Below, piece after piece: positions 1 to 9,838 of a stretch of DNA of 64,000 nucleotides (the first letter of the stretch is position 1; every line of letters starts with the position of its first letter). Position numbers and translations under genes: made by a program. A model generated the notes under the pieces. The model did not search any database. It saw only the letters and a list, made by a program, of their open reading frames with translations, and was not told the DNA's origin. Source of the DNA: Haloplanus sp. CK5-1 (GTDB lineage: Archaea > Halobacteriota > Halobacteria > Halobacteriales > Haloferacaceae). Location: assembly GCF_037201915.1 (NCBI RefSeq), contig NZ_CP147505.1, positions 2,294,001-2,358,000 on the forward strand. The letters are read 5' to 3'.

Positions 1-225
1 AAGGGTGCCGAGTTCGGCGTCGTCGAGAGCATCAAGGCCGTCTCGGACCTCGTCTCGCCGCTCTCGGGGACCGTCGTCGACGTCAACGAGGACCTGATCG
101 ACGCGCCGGAACTGGTCAACGAGGACCCGTACGGCGAGGGGTGGATGTTCGAAGTCGAACCGAGTTCGGAGAGCGAGTTCGACGCGCTCCTGTCGGCCGA
201 CGAGTATCGCGAACGGATCGAGTAA
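1..225 (+). CDS. gcvH: Glycine cleavage system H protein, C-terminal part
   Basis: The reading frame is open from the left edge and stops with TAA at 223-225, giving 74 residues. They match the lipoyl-domain half of GcvH: the run [20 protein letters not shown] holds the ESIKA(V/A) hairpin around the lipoylated lysine, followed by the family pattern N-E-x-L-x-x-x-P-x-L-(V/I)-N-x-x-P-Y-G-x-G-W. GcvH shuttles the aminomethyl group between the P, T and L proteins of the glycine cleavage complex in the cytoplasm. The N-terminus lies outside the window. The downstream glyA gene on the other strand belongs to the same glycine/one-carbon pathway. Confidence 0.93.
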   Translation, partial: KGAEFGVVESIKAVSDLVSPLSGTVVDVNEDLIDAPELVNEDPYGEGWMFEVEPSSESEFDALLSADEYRERIE

Positions 226-399
226 CTAGGACGCGCCGTCGTGTTCCGAACTGTCGATGCCGTTGATTTGGATTAGCCCGTAGTCGCAGTCGGTACACAC
301 CCACTTCGTCTTCTCGCCAAGGTGGAGCGTCGTGCTCGCAATCCGCCAGAATGTGTCGTTCGAACACTCCGGACAGTCGTGGTCCATCTCCAGGCTCAT
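226..399 (-). CDS. Small zinc-ribbon protein (haloarchaeal)
   Basis: A 57-residue protein starting at MSLEMDHDCPEC. It has two CxxC pairs (CPEC near residue 9 and CTDC near residue 35), the layout of a zinc beta-ribbon. Haloarchaea carry many such small proteins, and this resembles the DUF7838 type. Its stop abuts the gcvH stop convergently. An ATG 16 codons upstream exists, but the extra residues look like untranslated leader. No specific function can be given. Confidence 0.6.
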   Translation of the reverse strand: MSLEMDHDCPECSNDTFWRIASTTLHLGEKTKWVCTDCDYGLIQINGIDSSEHDGAS

Positions 400-594
400 G
401 CCTCCGTCTCGGCGGCCGGTCCAGTTGAAGATACTGGTTCCCAGCACGGCAATAAACCGAATATCGCGATATCAATTCGGGTGGGCGACGGCAGGCACGT
501 CTCGAACCACTGCAGAGGGGCGTCCGCGGGGAGCGTCGCTTCGATGTCGGGACGGCGGGACCGCTCGGACGCCGGCGGCCGGTGACGCGATCCG

Positions 595-1842
595 CTACTC
601 GTACAGCGGGTGGGCGGCACACAACTCGTCGACGGCCTCGCTCACCTCGTCGCGGACGGCCGCGTCCTCGGGCGCGTCGAGGACGCGCGCGATCAGGTCG
701 CCGACAGTCTCCATATCGTTCGCGTCGAAGCCTCGCGTGGTGAGCGCGGCCGTTCCGGCCCGTATCCCGCTGGGGTCGAACGGGGAGCGTGTCTCGCCGG
801 GGACCGTGTTGCCGTTGAGGACGATGCCCGTCCGCTCCAGTGCCGCCTCCGCGTCGCCGCCCGAGAGGTCGGGGTGGGAGTCCCGCAGGTCGACCAGGAC
901 GATGTGGGTGTCGGTGCCACCCGAGACGACCGAGAGGCCGTGGTCGGCGAGCGTCTCGGCCAGCGTGCGGGCGTTCTCGACGACCCCCTCGGCGTACTCG
1001 GTGAACGAGGGATCGAGCGCCTCGCGGAAGCCGACGGCCTTGCCCGCGACGTTGTGCATCAGCGGGCCGCCTTGAACACCGGGGAACACCGCGTTATCGA
1101 CGGCGTCGGCGTGCTCCTCGCCGCACATGACGATCCCGCCGCGACCGGCGCGGATGGTCTTGTGCGTCGATCCGGTGACGAAGTCGGCGACGCCGACGGG
1201 CGAGGGGTGGACACCTGCGGCCACGAGGCCGGTGATGTGAGCGATGTCGGCGACGTGGTAGGCGTCGACGGCGTCGGCGACGGCGTCGATGCGCTCCCAG
1301 TCGACCCGTCGCGGGTAGGCCGAAAAGCCGGAGACGATGGCGTCGGGGTCGAACTCGTCGGCGGTGGCGGCCAGTCCCTCGTAGTCGAGGTAGCCTGTCT
1401 CGGGGTCGACGCGGTAGTGTTCCACGTCGAAGAGTTGGCCGGCGAAGTTCGCCGGGTGGCCGTGGCTGAGGTGCCCGCCGTGTTCGAGTTCGAGCGAGAG
1501 GATGCGGTCGCCCGGATCGAGGACGGCGAAGTAGACGGCCATGTTCGCCTGCGACCCGCTGTGTGGCTGGACGTTGACGTGTTCGGCCCCCCACAGGTCC
1601 CGGGCGCGTTCGACGGCGAGGTCCTCGACGACGTCGGCGAACTCACACCCCGCGTAGTAACGCTCGCCGGGGTAGCCCTCGGCGTACTTGTTGGTCAGGA
1701 CGCTCCCCTGTGCCTCGACCACGGCTTTACTGGCGTGGTTCTCCGAGGCGATCATCGAAAGGGTCTCCCGTTGGCGGTCCGTCTCGTCGGCGATGGCGTC
1801 GGCCACCGCCGGATCGGTGGCCCGAACGTGGCTGTAGTCCAT
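595..1842 (-). CDS. glyA: Serine hydroxymethyltransferase
   Basis: A 415-residue PLP enzyme interconverting serine and glycine with transfer of a one-carbon unit to the pterin carrier. Visible motifs are the N-terminal ETLSMIASENHAS block, GYPGERYYAGCEF, the HSGSQANMAVYF cofactor region, and the lysine motif TGSTHKTIRAGRGG where the PLP Schiff base forms. Length is normal for the archaeal family. The start MDYSHVRATDP at 1842 was chosen because the 31 codons above it are not family-like. It faces the tbsP-type gene across a 152-bp divergent gap, and gcvH nearby fits a glycine-metabolism neighbourhood. Confidence 0.95.
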   Translation of the reverse strand: MDYSHVRATDPAVADAIADETDRQRETLSMIASENHASKAVVEAQGSVLTNKYAEGYPGERYYAGCEFADVVEDLAVERARDLWGAEHVNVQPHSGSQANMAVYFAVLDPGDRILSLELEHGGHLSHGHPANFAGQLFDVEHYRVDPETGYLDYEGLAATADEFDPDAIVSGFSAYPRRVDWERIDAVADAVDAYHVADIAHITGLVAAGVHPSPVGVADFVTGSTHKTIRAGRGGIVMCGEEHADAVDNAVFPGVQGGPLMHNVAGKAVGFREALDPSFTEYAEGVVENARTLAETLADHGLSVVSGGTDTHIVLVDLRDSHPDLSGGDAEAALERTGIVLNGNTVPGETRSPFDPSGIRAGTAALTTRGFDANDMETVGDLIARVLDAPEDAAVRDEVSEAVDELCAAHPLYE

Positions 1843-1960
1843 ACACGTCCGCGGCGCAAGCGAGGCATAAACCTGTCTCTCCACGCCACGCTCCCCGCCC
1901 GGAACGAATAATTCGAGACGAAATACGAAAAACAAACTCTGTTACGAACCGTCGATGGCG

Positions 1961-1973
1961 TTAAAATTAAATA
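1961..1973 (+). promoter_or_regulatory. TATA-like element before the TbsP-type gene
   Basis: An AT-rich run (ttaaaattaaata) in otherwise GC-rich DNA lies about 25-30 nt before the ATG at 1995. This is the spacing expected of an archaeal TATA box for a leaderless transcript. Confidence 0.45.
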
Positions 1974-1994
1974 CGAATAGTCGGATTCTCGACC

Positions 1995-2813
1995 ATGGTT
2001 GCCGGGTCGAATCTGCACGGGGGAACCTTCGAGGTGGTGCTGGAGGCGGTGTTCGGGTCGGCGGACGACCTGTTGCTCGTCGATCCGACCGCGGAGGCCG
2101 TCGAAGCACTCACCGTCGTCGCGGCGACGGCCGAGACGCCCCCGACGGTTCGCGTGTTGGCCGGCGAAGCGCCGTTGAAGAAGGTGATGGACGACTTCGT
2201 CGTGGCGAGCAACGCGGCCGACCTGATCGAATCGGGCGTCCTCTCGGTGCGGACGGGGACGGCGGGCGACGGCGGGAGCCTCCTCGTCACCGACGGCGCC
2301 GTGTGGTCGCTGGTGTCGGTCGGCGACCGCGTCGCCGCCCTCGGCGACGACGACGAGACGTTCGTCTCGGCGGTCGCCGAGACGTACGACAGCAAGTGGG
2401 AGGTGGCGTCGTCGTTCGACCTCCGGACGCCACCCCTGTCGCGGGTCCGGGAGACGCTCGGTGCCGAGATCGGCCGGAAGACCCGCGCCGACTTCGACGA
2501 TGCCCTCGACGCCGTCGAGTCGGCCCGCGAGGCCAACGGCGAGTTCGACGAGGTGACGCTCACGCTCCTCGTCGCAGCACACAACGACGTGTTGCTGTAC
2601 GACATCAGCAAGTGGGGAGAGGACGTGGGCATCGCGAGCAAGGCGACCTTCTCGCGGACCAAGACCGCCCTCGAAGAGGAGGGCCTCATCACGACCGAGA
2701 AGGTACCCATCGACGTGGGACGCCCGCGACTCCGTCTGAAACTCGACGACGACCGGTTCGACGAGGCGTCTGCGGCCGAACTCGCCGCGGTGACGCTCAA
2801 CCACTCGGCCTGA
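1995..2813 (+). CDS. tbsP: Transcriptional regulator, TbsP-like (DUF5821)
   Basis: A 272-residue soluble protein. The N-terminal half (about 1-135) has an alternating strand/helix pattern. The C-terminal part (about 180-265) is a predicted winged helix: LLYDISKWGEDVGIASKATF, then SRTKTALEEEGLITTEKVPI and a basic wing. The overall pattern fits the haloarchaeal family annotated TbsP/DUF5821, reported to act with TrmB on central-carbon genes. The family name is recalled from memory rather than searched. It is divergent from glyA. Confidence 0.65.
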   Translation: MVAGSNLHGGTFEVVLEAVFGSADDLLLVDPTAEAVEALTVVAATAETPPTVRVLAGEAPLKKVMDDFVVASNAADLIESGVLSVRTGTAGDGGSLLVTDGAVWSLVSVGDRVAALGDDDETFVSAVAETYDSKWEVASSFDLRTPPLSRVRETLGAEIGRKTRADFDDALDAVESAREANGEFDEVTLTLLVAAHNDVLLYDISKWGEDVGIASKATFSRTKTALEEEGLITTEKVPIDVGRPRLRLKLDDDRFDEASAAELAAVTLNHSA

Positions 2814-2853
2814 CGACCGACGGTTTTTGATCGCGGAGCGTCTCGACCGTCGC

Positions 2854-4548
2854 ATGGATATCGGTATCGCGGGGAGCGGGCCGGCCGCCGAGTCGGTCCG
2901 CGCCGCTTTCGAGGACACGGACGCCACGACGACAGCCACGACGCCGGCCGACCTCGGCTCGCATCCGCTCGGAGTCGTGATCGCGCCGGCCGGCGCGCAG
3001 GCGTTCGCGGTGGCGGACGACGCGGCGACACGGTGGCTGGCCGTCGAGATCGGCGGCCTCGGCGGGCACGTCCGATCGGATCTCGACGCCGCCGTCACCG
3101 TCTTTTCCGACGGCGTGGAGTACCGTGACCTGCGGGACCGCGTCGACTCCGCCGTCGAGGGCGTGGGCACCGACGGTGACGGCGACGACGGTGAGTCCCC
3201 GACGGGGCGTCGTAGCGCCGTCCGCCTCGCCGGTGCGGTGGCCGGCCACCGCGCCGTCTCACTGCTCTCCGGGGCGGATCTGGCCGGGACGGTCGTCGAG
3301 GTGCCCGGCGAGGAGCGGCGACTCCTCGCGGTCCCCCGGCCCGCCGACCGCGACCGCGACCTCCGGCGGACACATCGAGCGCCGAGCCTCGACGACGCCC
3401 TCGACCGCGCGGAGCGTGCCGTCGACGACCGCCTGGGCCTCCTCACCGGGGTCGGCGAGCGGGAGTCCTTCCCCGCGCCGTACTACATGGCGGTGACCGC
3501 CGACACGACCGTCTACAGCGACGCGCGGGCCGGATCCTTCGCCGCAGGCGTCGACGCCGACTGGGACCGCGCGTTCGTGAAGGCGCTGGGCGAGGGGCTC
3601 GAACGCTACTGTGCGGGCGTCTACCGCGCGACCGAGTTCGACGCCGAGGCGGGCGAACGCGCCGTCCCCCACGAGGCGTTCGTCCGCCCCGACGACCGGT
3701 CGCCCGAGGGGGTGACCGCGTGGGTGCCCGGCGAGGACCTCGCGACCGGCGACGACGTCTCCCTGCCCGCCGAACTCGTCCACTATCCGCCGCCCGAGGC
3801 GCGCTACCGGCCGCCGATCACCACCGGCCTCGGCCTCGGCAACGGCGGCGTCGAGGCGTTGCTCTCGGGACTCTACGAGGTGGTCGAGCGCGACGCCGCG
3901 ATGCTCTCGTGGTACTCGACGTACGAACCCCTCGGCCTGACCGTCGACGACGAGGGGTTCGAAGCGCTCGTCGCCCGCGCTCGCGCCGAGAGTCTGTCGG
4001 TCTCGCCCGTCCTCGTCACTGTCGACGTGGACGTTCCCGTCGTCGCCGTCGCCGTCCACCGCGACGGCGCGTGGCCCCGCTTCGCCGTCGGATCGGGGGC
4101 CGACCTCGACGCGACGGCGGCGGCCCGGTCCGCGCTCGCGGAGGCACTCCAGAACTGGATGGAGCTCCGGGCGATGGGGCCCGAAGACGCGGCCGACGAG
4201 GAGGGTGCGATCGCCCGCTACGCCGACTTCCCGCCGGAAGCGCGGGACCTGACGGCGCCCGACGACGGCGTCCCGGTCGCGAGCGTCGGCCCCGAGACGG
4301 CCCCGACGGGCGAGGCGGAACTCGACGCCGTCGTCTCGCGGGTCGTGGACGCGGGGCTGTCGGCCTACGCCGCACGGGTCACGACGACCGACGTCGCCGA
4401 CCTCGGCTTCGAGACCGTCCGCGTTCTCTCGCCGGCCGCACAGCCGCTGTTCGTCGGGGAGTCGTACTTCGGCGCCCGGGCGGAGACGGTGCCGCGGGAG
4501 CTCGGGTACGAGCCCCGTCTCGACCGCCCCTTCCACCCCTACCCTTAG
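2854..4548 (+). CDS. YcaO-domain protein
   Basis: A 564-residue protein. Residues ~1-190 are a poorly defined alanine-rich, acidic N-terminal domain beginning with a Rossmann-like [15 protein letters not shown]. From ~195 on it is a YcaO domain: [12 protein letters not shown], a Gly-rich segment followed by [17 protein letters not shown], and [11 protein letters not shown], which carry the acidic residues that bind ATP/Mg in this superfamily. It ends in HPYP, a proline-containing tail typical of YcaO proteins. YcaO enzymes use ATP to activate amide backbones (azoline or thioamide formation) or act in protein thiolation. No precursor peptide or partner dehydrogenase is adjacent, so the substrate is unknown. 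The gene ends overlapping the stop of the convergent DUF63 gene. The start at 2854 avoids nine basic leader codons. Confidence 0.85.
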   Translation: MDIGIAGSGPAAESVRAAFEDTDATTTATTPADLGSHPLGVVIAPAGAQAFAVADDAATRWLAVEIGGLGGHVRSDLDAAVTVFSDGVEYRDLRDRVDSAVEGVGTDGDGDDGESPTGRRSAVRLAGAVAGHRAVSLLSGADLAGTVVEVPGEERRLLAVPRPADRDRDLRRTHRAPSLDDALDRAERAVDDRLGLLTGVGERESFPAPYYMAVTADTTVYSDARAGSFAAGVDADWDRAFVKALGEGLERYCAGVYRATEFDAEAGERAVPHEAFVRPDDRSPEGVTAWVPGEDLATGDDVSLPAELVHYPPPEARYRPPITTGLGLGNGGVEALLSGLYEVVERDAAMLSWYSTYEPLGLTVDDEGFEALVARARAESLSVSPVLVTVDVDVPVVAVAVHRDGAWPRFAVGSGADLDATAAARSALAEALQNWMELRAMGPEDAADEEGAIARYADFPPEARDLTAPDDGVPVASVGPETAPTGEAELDAVVSRVVDAGLSAYAARVTTTDVADLGFETVRVLSPAAQPLFVGESYFGARAETVPRELGYEPRLDRPFHPYP

Positions 4549-5681
4549 ACGCCAAAGGTCGCGCGGAGCATGTCCCGCGTGCCGGGACCCAGTCCAACCG
4601 CGAGGATGGCGACGAGGAGCAACACCGTGTACTGGGGGCTCTCCTCGAAGATCCGGTCGTCGAACAGCCAGACGACGCCCGTCGCGGCGACGAGTTTCAC
4701 GAGCAGGAACGGCCACGTATCGCCGACGACCGCTAGCGCGGAGGCGGGGAGTGAAGCGGCGGTTATCTCGACGATGGCGCGGTTGACCGGGTGTTTGGGG
4801 ACGAGGTTCGGCCCCGCGCCCAGCGCGACCATCCAGTCCAGGCCGACGACGTTGGCGACGCCGTCGATGGAGTGACCCCAGATGACGACGGCGCCGAGCG
4901 TGCCGGTCCCCGCGTTGACTTCGGGGGCGAACCGCTCGATCAGCCACCACGTGACCGCCGTCGACGCCGTCGCACCCACGAGGATCACGGCCAACACCTG
5001 CGGGTGGAAGGTGCCCGGCCGCTCCGGGGCGAGCGCCGTCCAGACGAGGACGGCGAGGGTCGCGGCGAGCACCGCGATACCGCTCCCGACGAGGGGACGC
5101 GTGTACCGGTCGACGACGCCCTGACGGTCGAGTGCCACGCTCGCGAGCAGCGCCACGAGCGTCACCGCGAAGACGGTGAAGTAGATGACGGGGCTGATGA
5201 TGAGCGTGTTCAGCGGGTAGGTGAGCAGCGCGTCGGCCCCGCCCGTGTCGGTCGCGTCCTCGACGACGCGGAGCGCGCCGCCGAAGAAGACGAACGGAAT
5301 CAGGGCGTAGAACAGACCGGGATCGGTGCCGACGTCCAGTCGCTTGAGCAGGAAGACGAGGCCGACGAGCGCGATCAGTAGGACGACGACGTAGCCAACC
5401 TCGGAGACGAGCGTGTAGCCGGGGTAGGCGACGGGTTCGGCCGCCGCGGAACACGCCGCGGTGTCGAAGAGGTAGCGGGTCGTCCCACCCTCGCGGACGG
5501 CACAGACGGCGGCGTTGGCGTCGGCCTGCACCGGCCCCCAGAAGTAGTGCCAGACGAAGCCGTCGTAGACGGTTCGTGGGAATGCGAGCGACCCGCCGAT
5601 CAGGGCGGCGAGGAGTCCGAAGACCGTCCCGACCCAGAGCCGTTCCGGATCGGTGCCGAGGCGGTCGGCGACCGTGGACAT
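4545..5681 (-). CDS. DUF63 family membrane protein
   Basis: A 378-residue integral membrane protein with about nine hydrophobic segments (for example [19 protein letters not shown] near the N-terminus and [15 protein letters not shown] near 110). It contains the family's conserved stretches [12 protein letters not shown] and [14 protein letters not shown], which mark DUF63, an archaeal family of unknown role. The stop overlaps that of the YcaO gene on the other strand, so transcripts converge. Nothing suggests a substrate. Confidence 0.85.
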   Translation of the reverse strand: MSTVADRLGTDPERLWVGTVFGLLAALIGGSLAFPRTVYDGFVWHYFWGPVQADANAAVCAVREGGTTRYLFDTAACSAAAEPVAYPGYTLVSEVGYVVVLLIALVGLVFLLKRLDVGTDPGLFYALIPFVFFGGALRVVEDATDTGGADALLTYPLNTLIISPVIYFTVFAVTLVALLASVALDRQGVVDRYTRPLVGSGIAVLAATLAVLVWTALAPERPGTFHPQVLAVILVGATASTAVTWWLIERFAPEVNAGTGTLGAVVIWGHSIDGVANVVGLDWMVALGAGPNLVPKHPVNRAIVEITAASLPASALAVVGDTWPFLLVKLVAATGVVWLFDDRIFEESPQYTVLLLVAILAVGLGPGTRDMLRATFGV

Positions 5682-5735
5682 ACTCGCATGCGGTCGGGAC
5701 CGCGCTTCAGCGTTGTGGTTGGTGGTCGCTCGCGG

Positions 5736-6473
5736 TCAGTCCCACGACGACTCGTCGGCGGCGAGGCCGAGGTCGGTCCCCGCGTCGGGGCCGTCCGCCC
5801 CGCCACCGATCCCCGTCGCGTCCCCGAACCCCTTCCCCCAGAGCCAGGCGGCGACGACCTGCCCGTAGAAGGTGACGAACACGCCGGCGATGGCCCCCAG
5901 GACGGGGACGAGTCCCAGGATCCCCGAAACGACCGTCGCGCCGATCAGGACGCCCATCCCGTAGAGCCACGGGACCGCGTAGGCCTCGTCGAGCGCGACC
6001 GATCGGAGTACGTCGAGGTCGAACGCGGCACCGAACCCACCGACGTGGGCGTAGTTCGCGAGTGCGATCAGCGTCAGATAGCCGAACGCGAGCGCGAACA
6101 GCGCCCAGAGCGCCAGTCCCCCGAGCAGTCCGACGACCCCGACGCCCGCGCCGACTTCCGATCCCGTCCCGATGGCGGCGACCGATCCCCCGATGGTCAC
6201 GAACGCGACGACGAACGGGATCAACTGGTAGACGAGCAGAATGACGAACGCTGCGATGCCCTCGACGAAGAGGTTCCCCCAGTCGTCGAAGGCGGGTGGC
6301 TCCTCGGCCTCGTCCATCCCCGCCCGCAGGACGCGAACGAGGTAGCCGTACAGGGGGAAGATGGGGATGACGAGGACCGAAAGCAGCGTCAGTGCGCCGC
6401 CGATGAGGAGGGTCTTGATCCAGTCGTCCGAGGCGGTCGGGTACGCCAGGGTGCGTTCGATATCTATCGCCAT
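5736..6473 (-). CDS. DUF4013 family membrane protein
   Basis: A 245-residue protein with five to six membrane segments. Near the N-terminus is IGGALTLLSVLVIPIFPLYG followed by GYLVRVLRAGMD, then PPAFDDWGNLFVEG. The GY(L/x)VRVLR-(A/x)G and (P)xFDDW motifs are the signature of DUF4013 membrane proteins, common in haloarchaea. The tail is acidic and glycine-rich. It lies downstream of a CBS-domain gene on the same strand, with about 75 bp between. Function unknown. Confidence 0.8.
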   Translation of the reverse strand: MAIDIERTLAYPTASDDWIKTLLIGGALTLLSVLVIPIFPLYGYLVRVLRAGMDEAEEPPAFDDWGNLFVEGIAAFVILLVYQLIPFVVAFVTIGGSVAAIGTGSEVGAGVGVVGLLGGLALWALFALAFGYLTLIALANYAHVGGFGAAFDLDVLRSVALDEAYAVPWLYGMGVLIGATVVSGILGLVPVLGAIAGVFVTFYGQVVAAWLWGKGFGDATGIGGGADGPDAGTDLGLAADESSWD

Positions 6474-6548
6474 ACCGGAGTCTCAGCACACTGACGGGTA
6501 AGCGTTGTCCCGTCCGGCGCGGCGGTCACGCCCGATCGGGGCCCGACG

Positions 6549-6956
6549 TCACCCGGACTGGATGGGGGTGTCCGTCGCCGAGAGCGCCTCGGCCAGGTCC
6601 GTCGTCGTCAGGATGCCGACGCCGTCGCCGTCCGCGTCGGTCACGGGGAGGTGGCTGATGTCGCTCTCGACCATCCGCCGAGCGACGACAGGGAGCGGTT
6701 CGTCCGGTGTCACCGTCTCCACGTCGGTCGTCATGTACTCCCCGACGGTGGCGTCGGCCGGTGCGTGGCCGTCGGCAGCGACTCGGAGAGCGTCCGTCGA
6801 GGTGAAGATACCCTCCGGACGACAGGCCTCTCCGACGACGACGACCGACTTGATGCCGGCCTCCGCCATCCCCCGTGCGGCCTCGTCGACCGTCGTCTCC
6901 GCGTCCAGCGTGAGCATCGGCGTGGTCATGACGTCGCTGACCAGCGTGTCTGTCAT
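6549..6956 (-). CDS. Two-CBS-domain protein
   Basis: A 135-residue protein made of a tandem CBS pair: first MTDTLVSDVMTTPMLTLDA to about residue 65, second TVGEYMTTDVETVTPDEPL to the end, each ending in the usual (G)I(L/F)T(S/T)xD(A/L) strand. CBS pairs bind adenosine ligands and regulate partner proteins or act as stand-alone energy sensors. The start at 6956 begins directly with the first CBS strand; longer versions add basic sequence not seen in the family. Confidence 0.85.
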   Translation of the reverse strand: MTDTLVSDVMTTPMLTLDAETTVDEAARGMAEAGIKSVVVVGEACRPEGIFTSTDALRVAADGHAPADATVGEYMTTDVETVTPDEPLPVVARRMVESDISHLPVTDADGDGVGILTTTDLAEALSATDTPIQSG

Positions 6957-7057
6957 ACTCTCGCGTAGCACGCGTGGACGTATAACCGTTTGCGGCCGTC
7001 GCGACCCACGACGCAGAAACGGGAAAGTTTTCGTGTCAGTGTCACAATCTCCGTCCG

Positions 7058-8305
7058 ATGTCAATGCCCTCCATCGATCGCAGAACGTTCCTCGGTACGC
7101 TGTCGACCGGGGTTGCCCTCGGGCTGGCCGGCTGTTCGTCGTCGTGTCCGGACTCCGACTCGCCGCAGCCGGACACCGTGGTCGACACCGGCGACGTCGG
7201 CTCCGGGTTCGACCGCCTTCCCGGTGGGTCGTGGCCGACGCCCCGATTCGACGCCGGCAACACCGGCCACGCGCGACCCCACCGGACGCCGACCGACTCG
7301 CCGTCGCTCCGCTGGCGGACGAGACTCCCGACGCCGGATATCGAGGGGCTCGACGCCGGGACGAGTCCCCCCACCGTCGCCGACGGTCGGGTGTATCTCA
7401 CGACGGGAACGGGAGTCGTCGCCCTCTCCCTGCGCGACGGATCGACCCGCTGGCGGAACACGGACGTTGGCCGCCCGATCGGTGAGGGCCGCGAACTCGC
7501 GGCTCCAGTCGTCGGCGACGCCGCCGTCTTCGCGGCGACGACGGACGGGCTCCTCGCTCTCGCGCCCGACGACGGCGCGGTCGACTGGCGGTACGCGGTG
7601 TCGGCAACGGGCCCGCCGGCGCTCGTGGACGCCGGACCGGTCCTCCCCACCGGCGACGGCGTCGTCGCCCTGACTCCCGAGGGGAGCGAGCGCTGGTCGG
7701 CCGCTACCGGCGAGGTGAGCGAACCGCCACTTGCGGCCGCCGAGGGCACCGTCGTCGCCGCCGGCGACGGGGTGACCGCCGTCGACGCGGCGACCGGCGA
7801 CCGTCTGTGGGACTCGCCGGTCCAGTCCCAGTCACACCCCGTCGTCGCCGACGGCGTCGTCTACCTCGGCACGTACGAGGGCCTCGTCGCCCTCGACCTC
7901 GCCGACGGGACGGAGCGCTGGACCGCCGACCGCGGGTCCGGACGCGCCTTCACCGCGCCGGTCGTCACCGACGAGACGGTGTACGCCGTCGAACGGCCCG
8001 CCGAGGCCGGCGACGCCACCTTCGCCTTCGACCGCACCGACGACGGCCCGCCCGAGCCGCGGTGGTGTTCGTACGTCGGCGAGGGGGCCGTCGCCGCCGC
8101 CGCCGACGGGCACGCCCTCGCGCTTCAGTCCGGCGGCGGCCTCGAGGGCGGCCCACCCGCCCGCCTCGTCGCGTTCACGCGGCGGTTCGGCGAGGCAATG
8201 TGGGGGTTCGCGAACTCGGAGCGGGCGCTCCCGCCGGCGGTCTTGGACGGGGCCGTCGTGGTCGCGGACCGCCTCGGAACCGTCGCGGCGTTCGGGGGTG
8301 GGTGA
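7058..8305 (+). CDS. PQQ-repeat beta-propeller lipoprotein
   Basis: A 415-residue exported protein. The N-terminus has a twin-arginine signal (IDRRTFLGTLSTG) ending in a lipobox (LAGC, Cys near 26), so it is probably a Tat-exported lipoprotein on the outside of the membrane. The mature part holds repeated beta-propeller blades with the PQQ-like pattern: VVALSLRDGSTRWR, LLALAPDDGAVDWRY, VTAVDAATGDRLWD and LVALDLADGTERWTAD. These blades usually mediate protein or ligand binding; catalytic PQQ binding is not implied. The next gene overlaps its stop (GTGA), so the two are probably co-transcribed. Confidence 0.88.
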   Translation: MSMPSIDRRTFLGTLSTGVALGLAGCSSSCPDSDSPQPDTVVDTGDVGSGFDRLPGGSWPTPRFDAGNTGHARPHRTPTDSPSLRWRTRLPTPDIEGLDAGTSPPTVADGRVYLTTGTGVVALSLRDGSTRWRNTDVGRPIGEGRELAAPVVGDAAVFAATTDGLLALAPDDGAVDWRYAVSATGPPALVDAGPVLPTGDGVVALTPEGSERWSAATGEVSEPPLAAAEGTVVAAGDGVTAVDAATGDRLWDSPVQSQSHPVVADGVVYLGTYEGLVALDLADGTERWTADRGSGRAFTAPVVTDETVYAVERPAEAGDATFAFDRTDDGPPEPRWCSYVGEGAVAAAADGHALALQSGGGLEGGPPARLVAFTRRFGEAMWGFANSERALPPAVLDGAVVVADRLGTVAAFGGG

Positions 8306-8937
8306 CCGTGTGGACGCCCGGCCGTCGGTTCGTCGGGGGGGCGACCGTCCTCGGCGGCCTCTGTGTCGTCGTCGCGTCGATCCCCACACGTTGGTTCGGG
8401 ACGGTTCCCACCGACTCCTACGTCTTCGACCCGCCCACCTACAGTCCCTTGTGGATCGAGCGGACGATCGTTCCCGCCGTGTCTATCGCCGCGGCGCTCC
8501 TGACGCTCGCGGGACTGGTCGCGCTCTTCCACCGCGACCGGGAGTGGATGGAGCGCTGGCAGCGCTGGTTCGCTGTCGTGGCGGTGGTCGGCGCGGCGGT
8601 CGGTACGTTCGCGACGGTGCTACTCGCCTCGAACGGAGACGGGGCCGGTGGCGACCCAACCGCCACGCTGAACGTCCTGTTCGCCGTCCTGCTCGGACTC
8701 GTCGGGGTCGTACTCGCCGGTCCCGGCCTCCTCGCGTGGGGGATCGGCTACCTCCGTGCGGGCCGCCGCCGACTCGGGACCGCGCTCGCCGGTGGGGTGA
8801 CCGTCCCCGTCCTTCTCGTGGCCGTGACCATCGCACTCGACGTCGACCCCGGGCCGGCCGGTGGCGTTCTCATGTCGCTCCCGGCCGCGTTGCTGGCGGT
8901 CGGCGTCGGCTACGACTTGTGGACGCGGGCGGCCTGA
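8302..8937 (+). CDS. Membrane protein, five predicted segments
   Basis: A 211-residue hydrophobic protein starting at GTG 8302, which overlaps the TGA of the PQQ-repeat lipoprotein gene; a second GTG lies at 8308. Hydrophobic segments occur around residues 12-27, 55-75, 90-110, 125-145 and 160-205. I do not recognise a family. The overlap suggests it works with or is expressed with the lipoprotein. Confidence 0.65.
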   Translation: MTVWTPGRRFVGGATVLGGLCVVVASIPTRWFGTVPTDSYVFDPPTYSPLWIERTIVPAVSIAAALLTLAGLVALFHRDREWMERWQRWFAVVAVVGAAVGTFATVLLASNGDGAGGDPTATLNVLFAVLLGLVGVVLAGPGLLAWGIGYLRAGRRRLGTALAGGVTVPVLLVAVTIALDVDPGPAGGVLMSLPAALLAVGVGYDLWTRAA

Positions 8938-8945
8938 ACGTCCCG

Positions 8946-9275
8946 CTACCGACGGTACCGCTCGGGCGCGCGGGCCTCGACCCGGTCGGGCATCCTCCCG
9001 ACGACCTCCGGCGCGAAGGTGGCCAACCGTCGACGGAGGAGTCCGTACACACAGCCCACCGTGAGCGTGACGGCGACGATCCACCGGACCGGTCGGGAGA
9101 GCACCACGAGTAGCGCCACGCCGACGATGACGACGACCGCGACGTCCCCGGGGGCGCCGTCGTACCTGATCCACCGCTTCGGGGCGCGCCACCGCCCCTT
9201 GACGTGGTCGTACACCGCCCGCTCGGAGATGCTCTCCCACGGACGGAGTTCGAGGCCGGCGCCGTACCGGTCCAT
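8946..9275 (-). CDS. Small membrane protein
   Basis: A 109-residue protein starting MDRYGAGLELRPWE. Residues ~47-80 form two adjacent hydrophobic segments (VAVVVIVGVALLVVLS and WIVAVTLTVGCVYGLL), and the C-terminus is basic and soluble. Not recognised. It lies between the end of the preceding membrane-protein gene and a decayed CBS fragment. Confidence 0.5.
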   Translation of the reverse strand: MDRYGAGLELRPWESISERAVYDHVKGRWRAPKRWIRYDGAPGDVAVVVIVGVALLVVLSRPVRWIVAVTLTVGCVYGLLRRRLATFAPEVVGRMPDRVEARAPERYRR

Positions 9276-9360
9276 CCGACAGTGGAGCGTGGCCCCGACA
9301 AGCGTCGACGCGACCGCGACCGACGGCGGTGTTCGAAGGGCGACGGCGACGAGCACCGCC

Positions 9361-9723
9361 GACGCGACACTCGACGAGTTCGGCGACCGGATGCTCCGGG
9401 ACCGGAACACCGTCCACTTCGTCACGGGCGACGGGGGCGATGTCGTCGGCGTCGTCACGCTGGACGATCTGAAGACGGCGCGGGGTGGGGATCACGGGAC
9501 GACCCGCGTCTCGTCGGTCATGCGGGAGGTTCCCCGAGTCGACTCGACGGCCGACGCCTTCGACACCCTGTCGCTGTTGAACGGGGCGGGGACGGTGACC
9601 GCGCTGGTCGAAGAGAACGGATCGGTCGTCGGCGTCCTCTCGGAGTCGGACTACGCCCACGCGATGACGGTCGGGGGTTCCAGAGCGGCGTGGGCGGGTA
9701 GTCGACTCTCGTCCTCGTGGTAG
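9361..9723 (+). pseudogene. Fragment of a CBS-domain (site-2 protease type) protein
   Basis: The frame translates to a CBS pair lacking a proper beginning: LDEFGDRMLRDRNTVHFV, VVGVVTLDDLKTARG, VSSVMREVPRVDSTADAF and VVGVLSESDYAHAM. This is the C-terminal regulatory part of haloarchaeal M50 (site-2 protease) proteins with CBS domains. The upstream frame has no membrane segments, no HExxH motif and no suitable start, so the protease part is missing. I read it as a remnant. Confidence 0.6.
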
Positions 9724-9838
9724 TGTGAGAGCCGACGGTTCACTCACCACGGAGTGTCCGGACCTCGGACAAAGCGACAGGCCAGGACGAAACGAGACGA
9801 CGGTAGAAATATATCTCGCCCAACACTCACGCTTCCGT

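Noticed and set aside
1752..3446. Long antisense frame of 564 codons opposite glyA's upstream region and the TbsP-type gene
   Set aside because: Arg/Ser-rich composition from high-GC antisense; it overlaps well-supported genes and lacks any motif.
3259..5454. Antisense frame of 731 codons opposite YcaO and DUF63
   Set aside because: Composition is Arg/Gly-rich and opposite to two real genes; typical GC-rich shadow.
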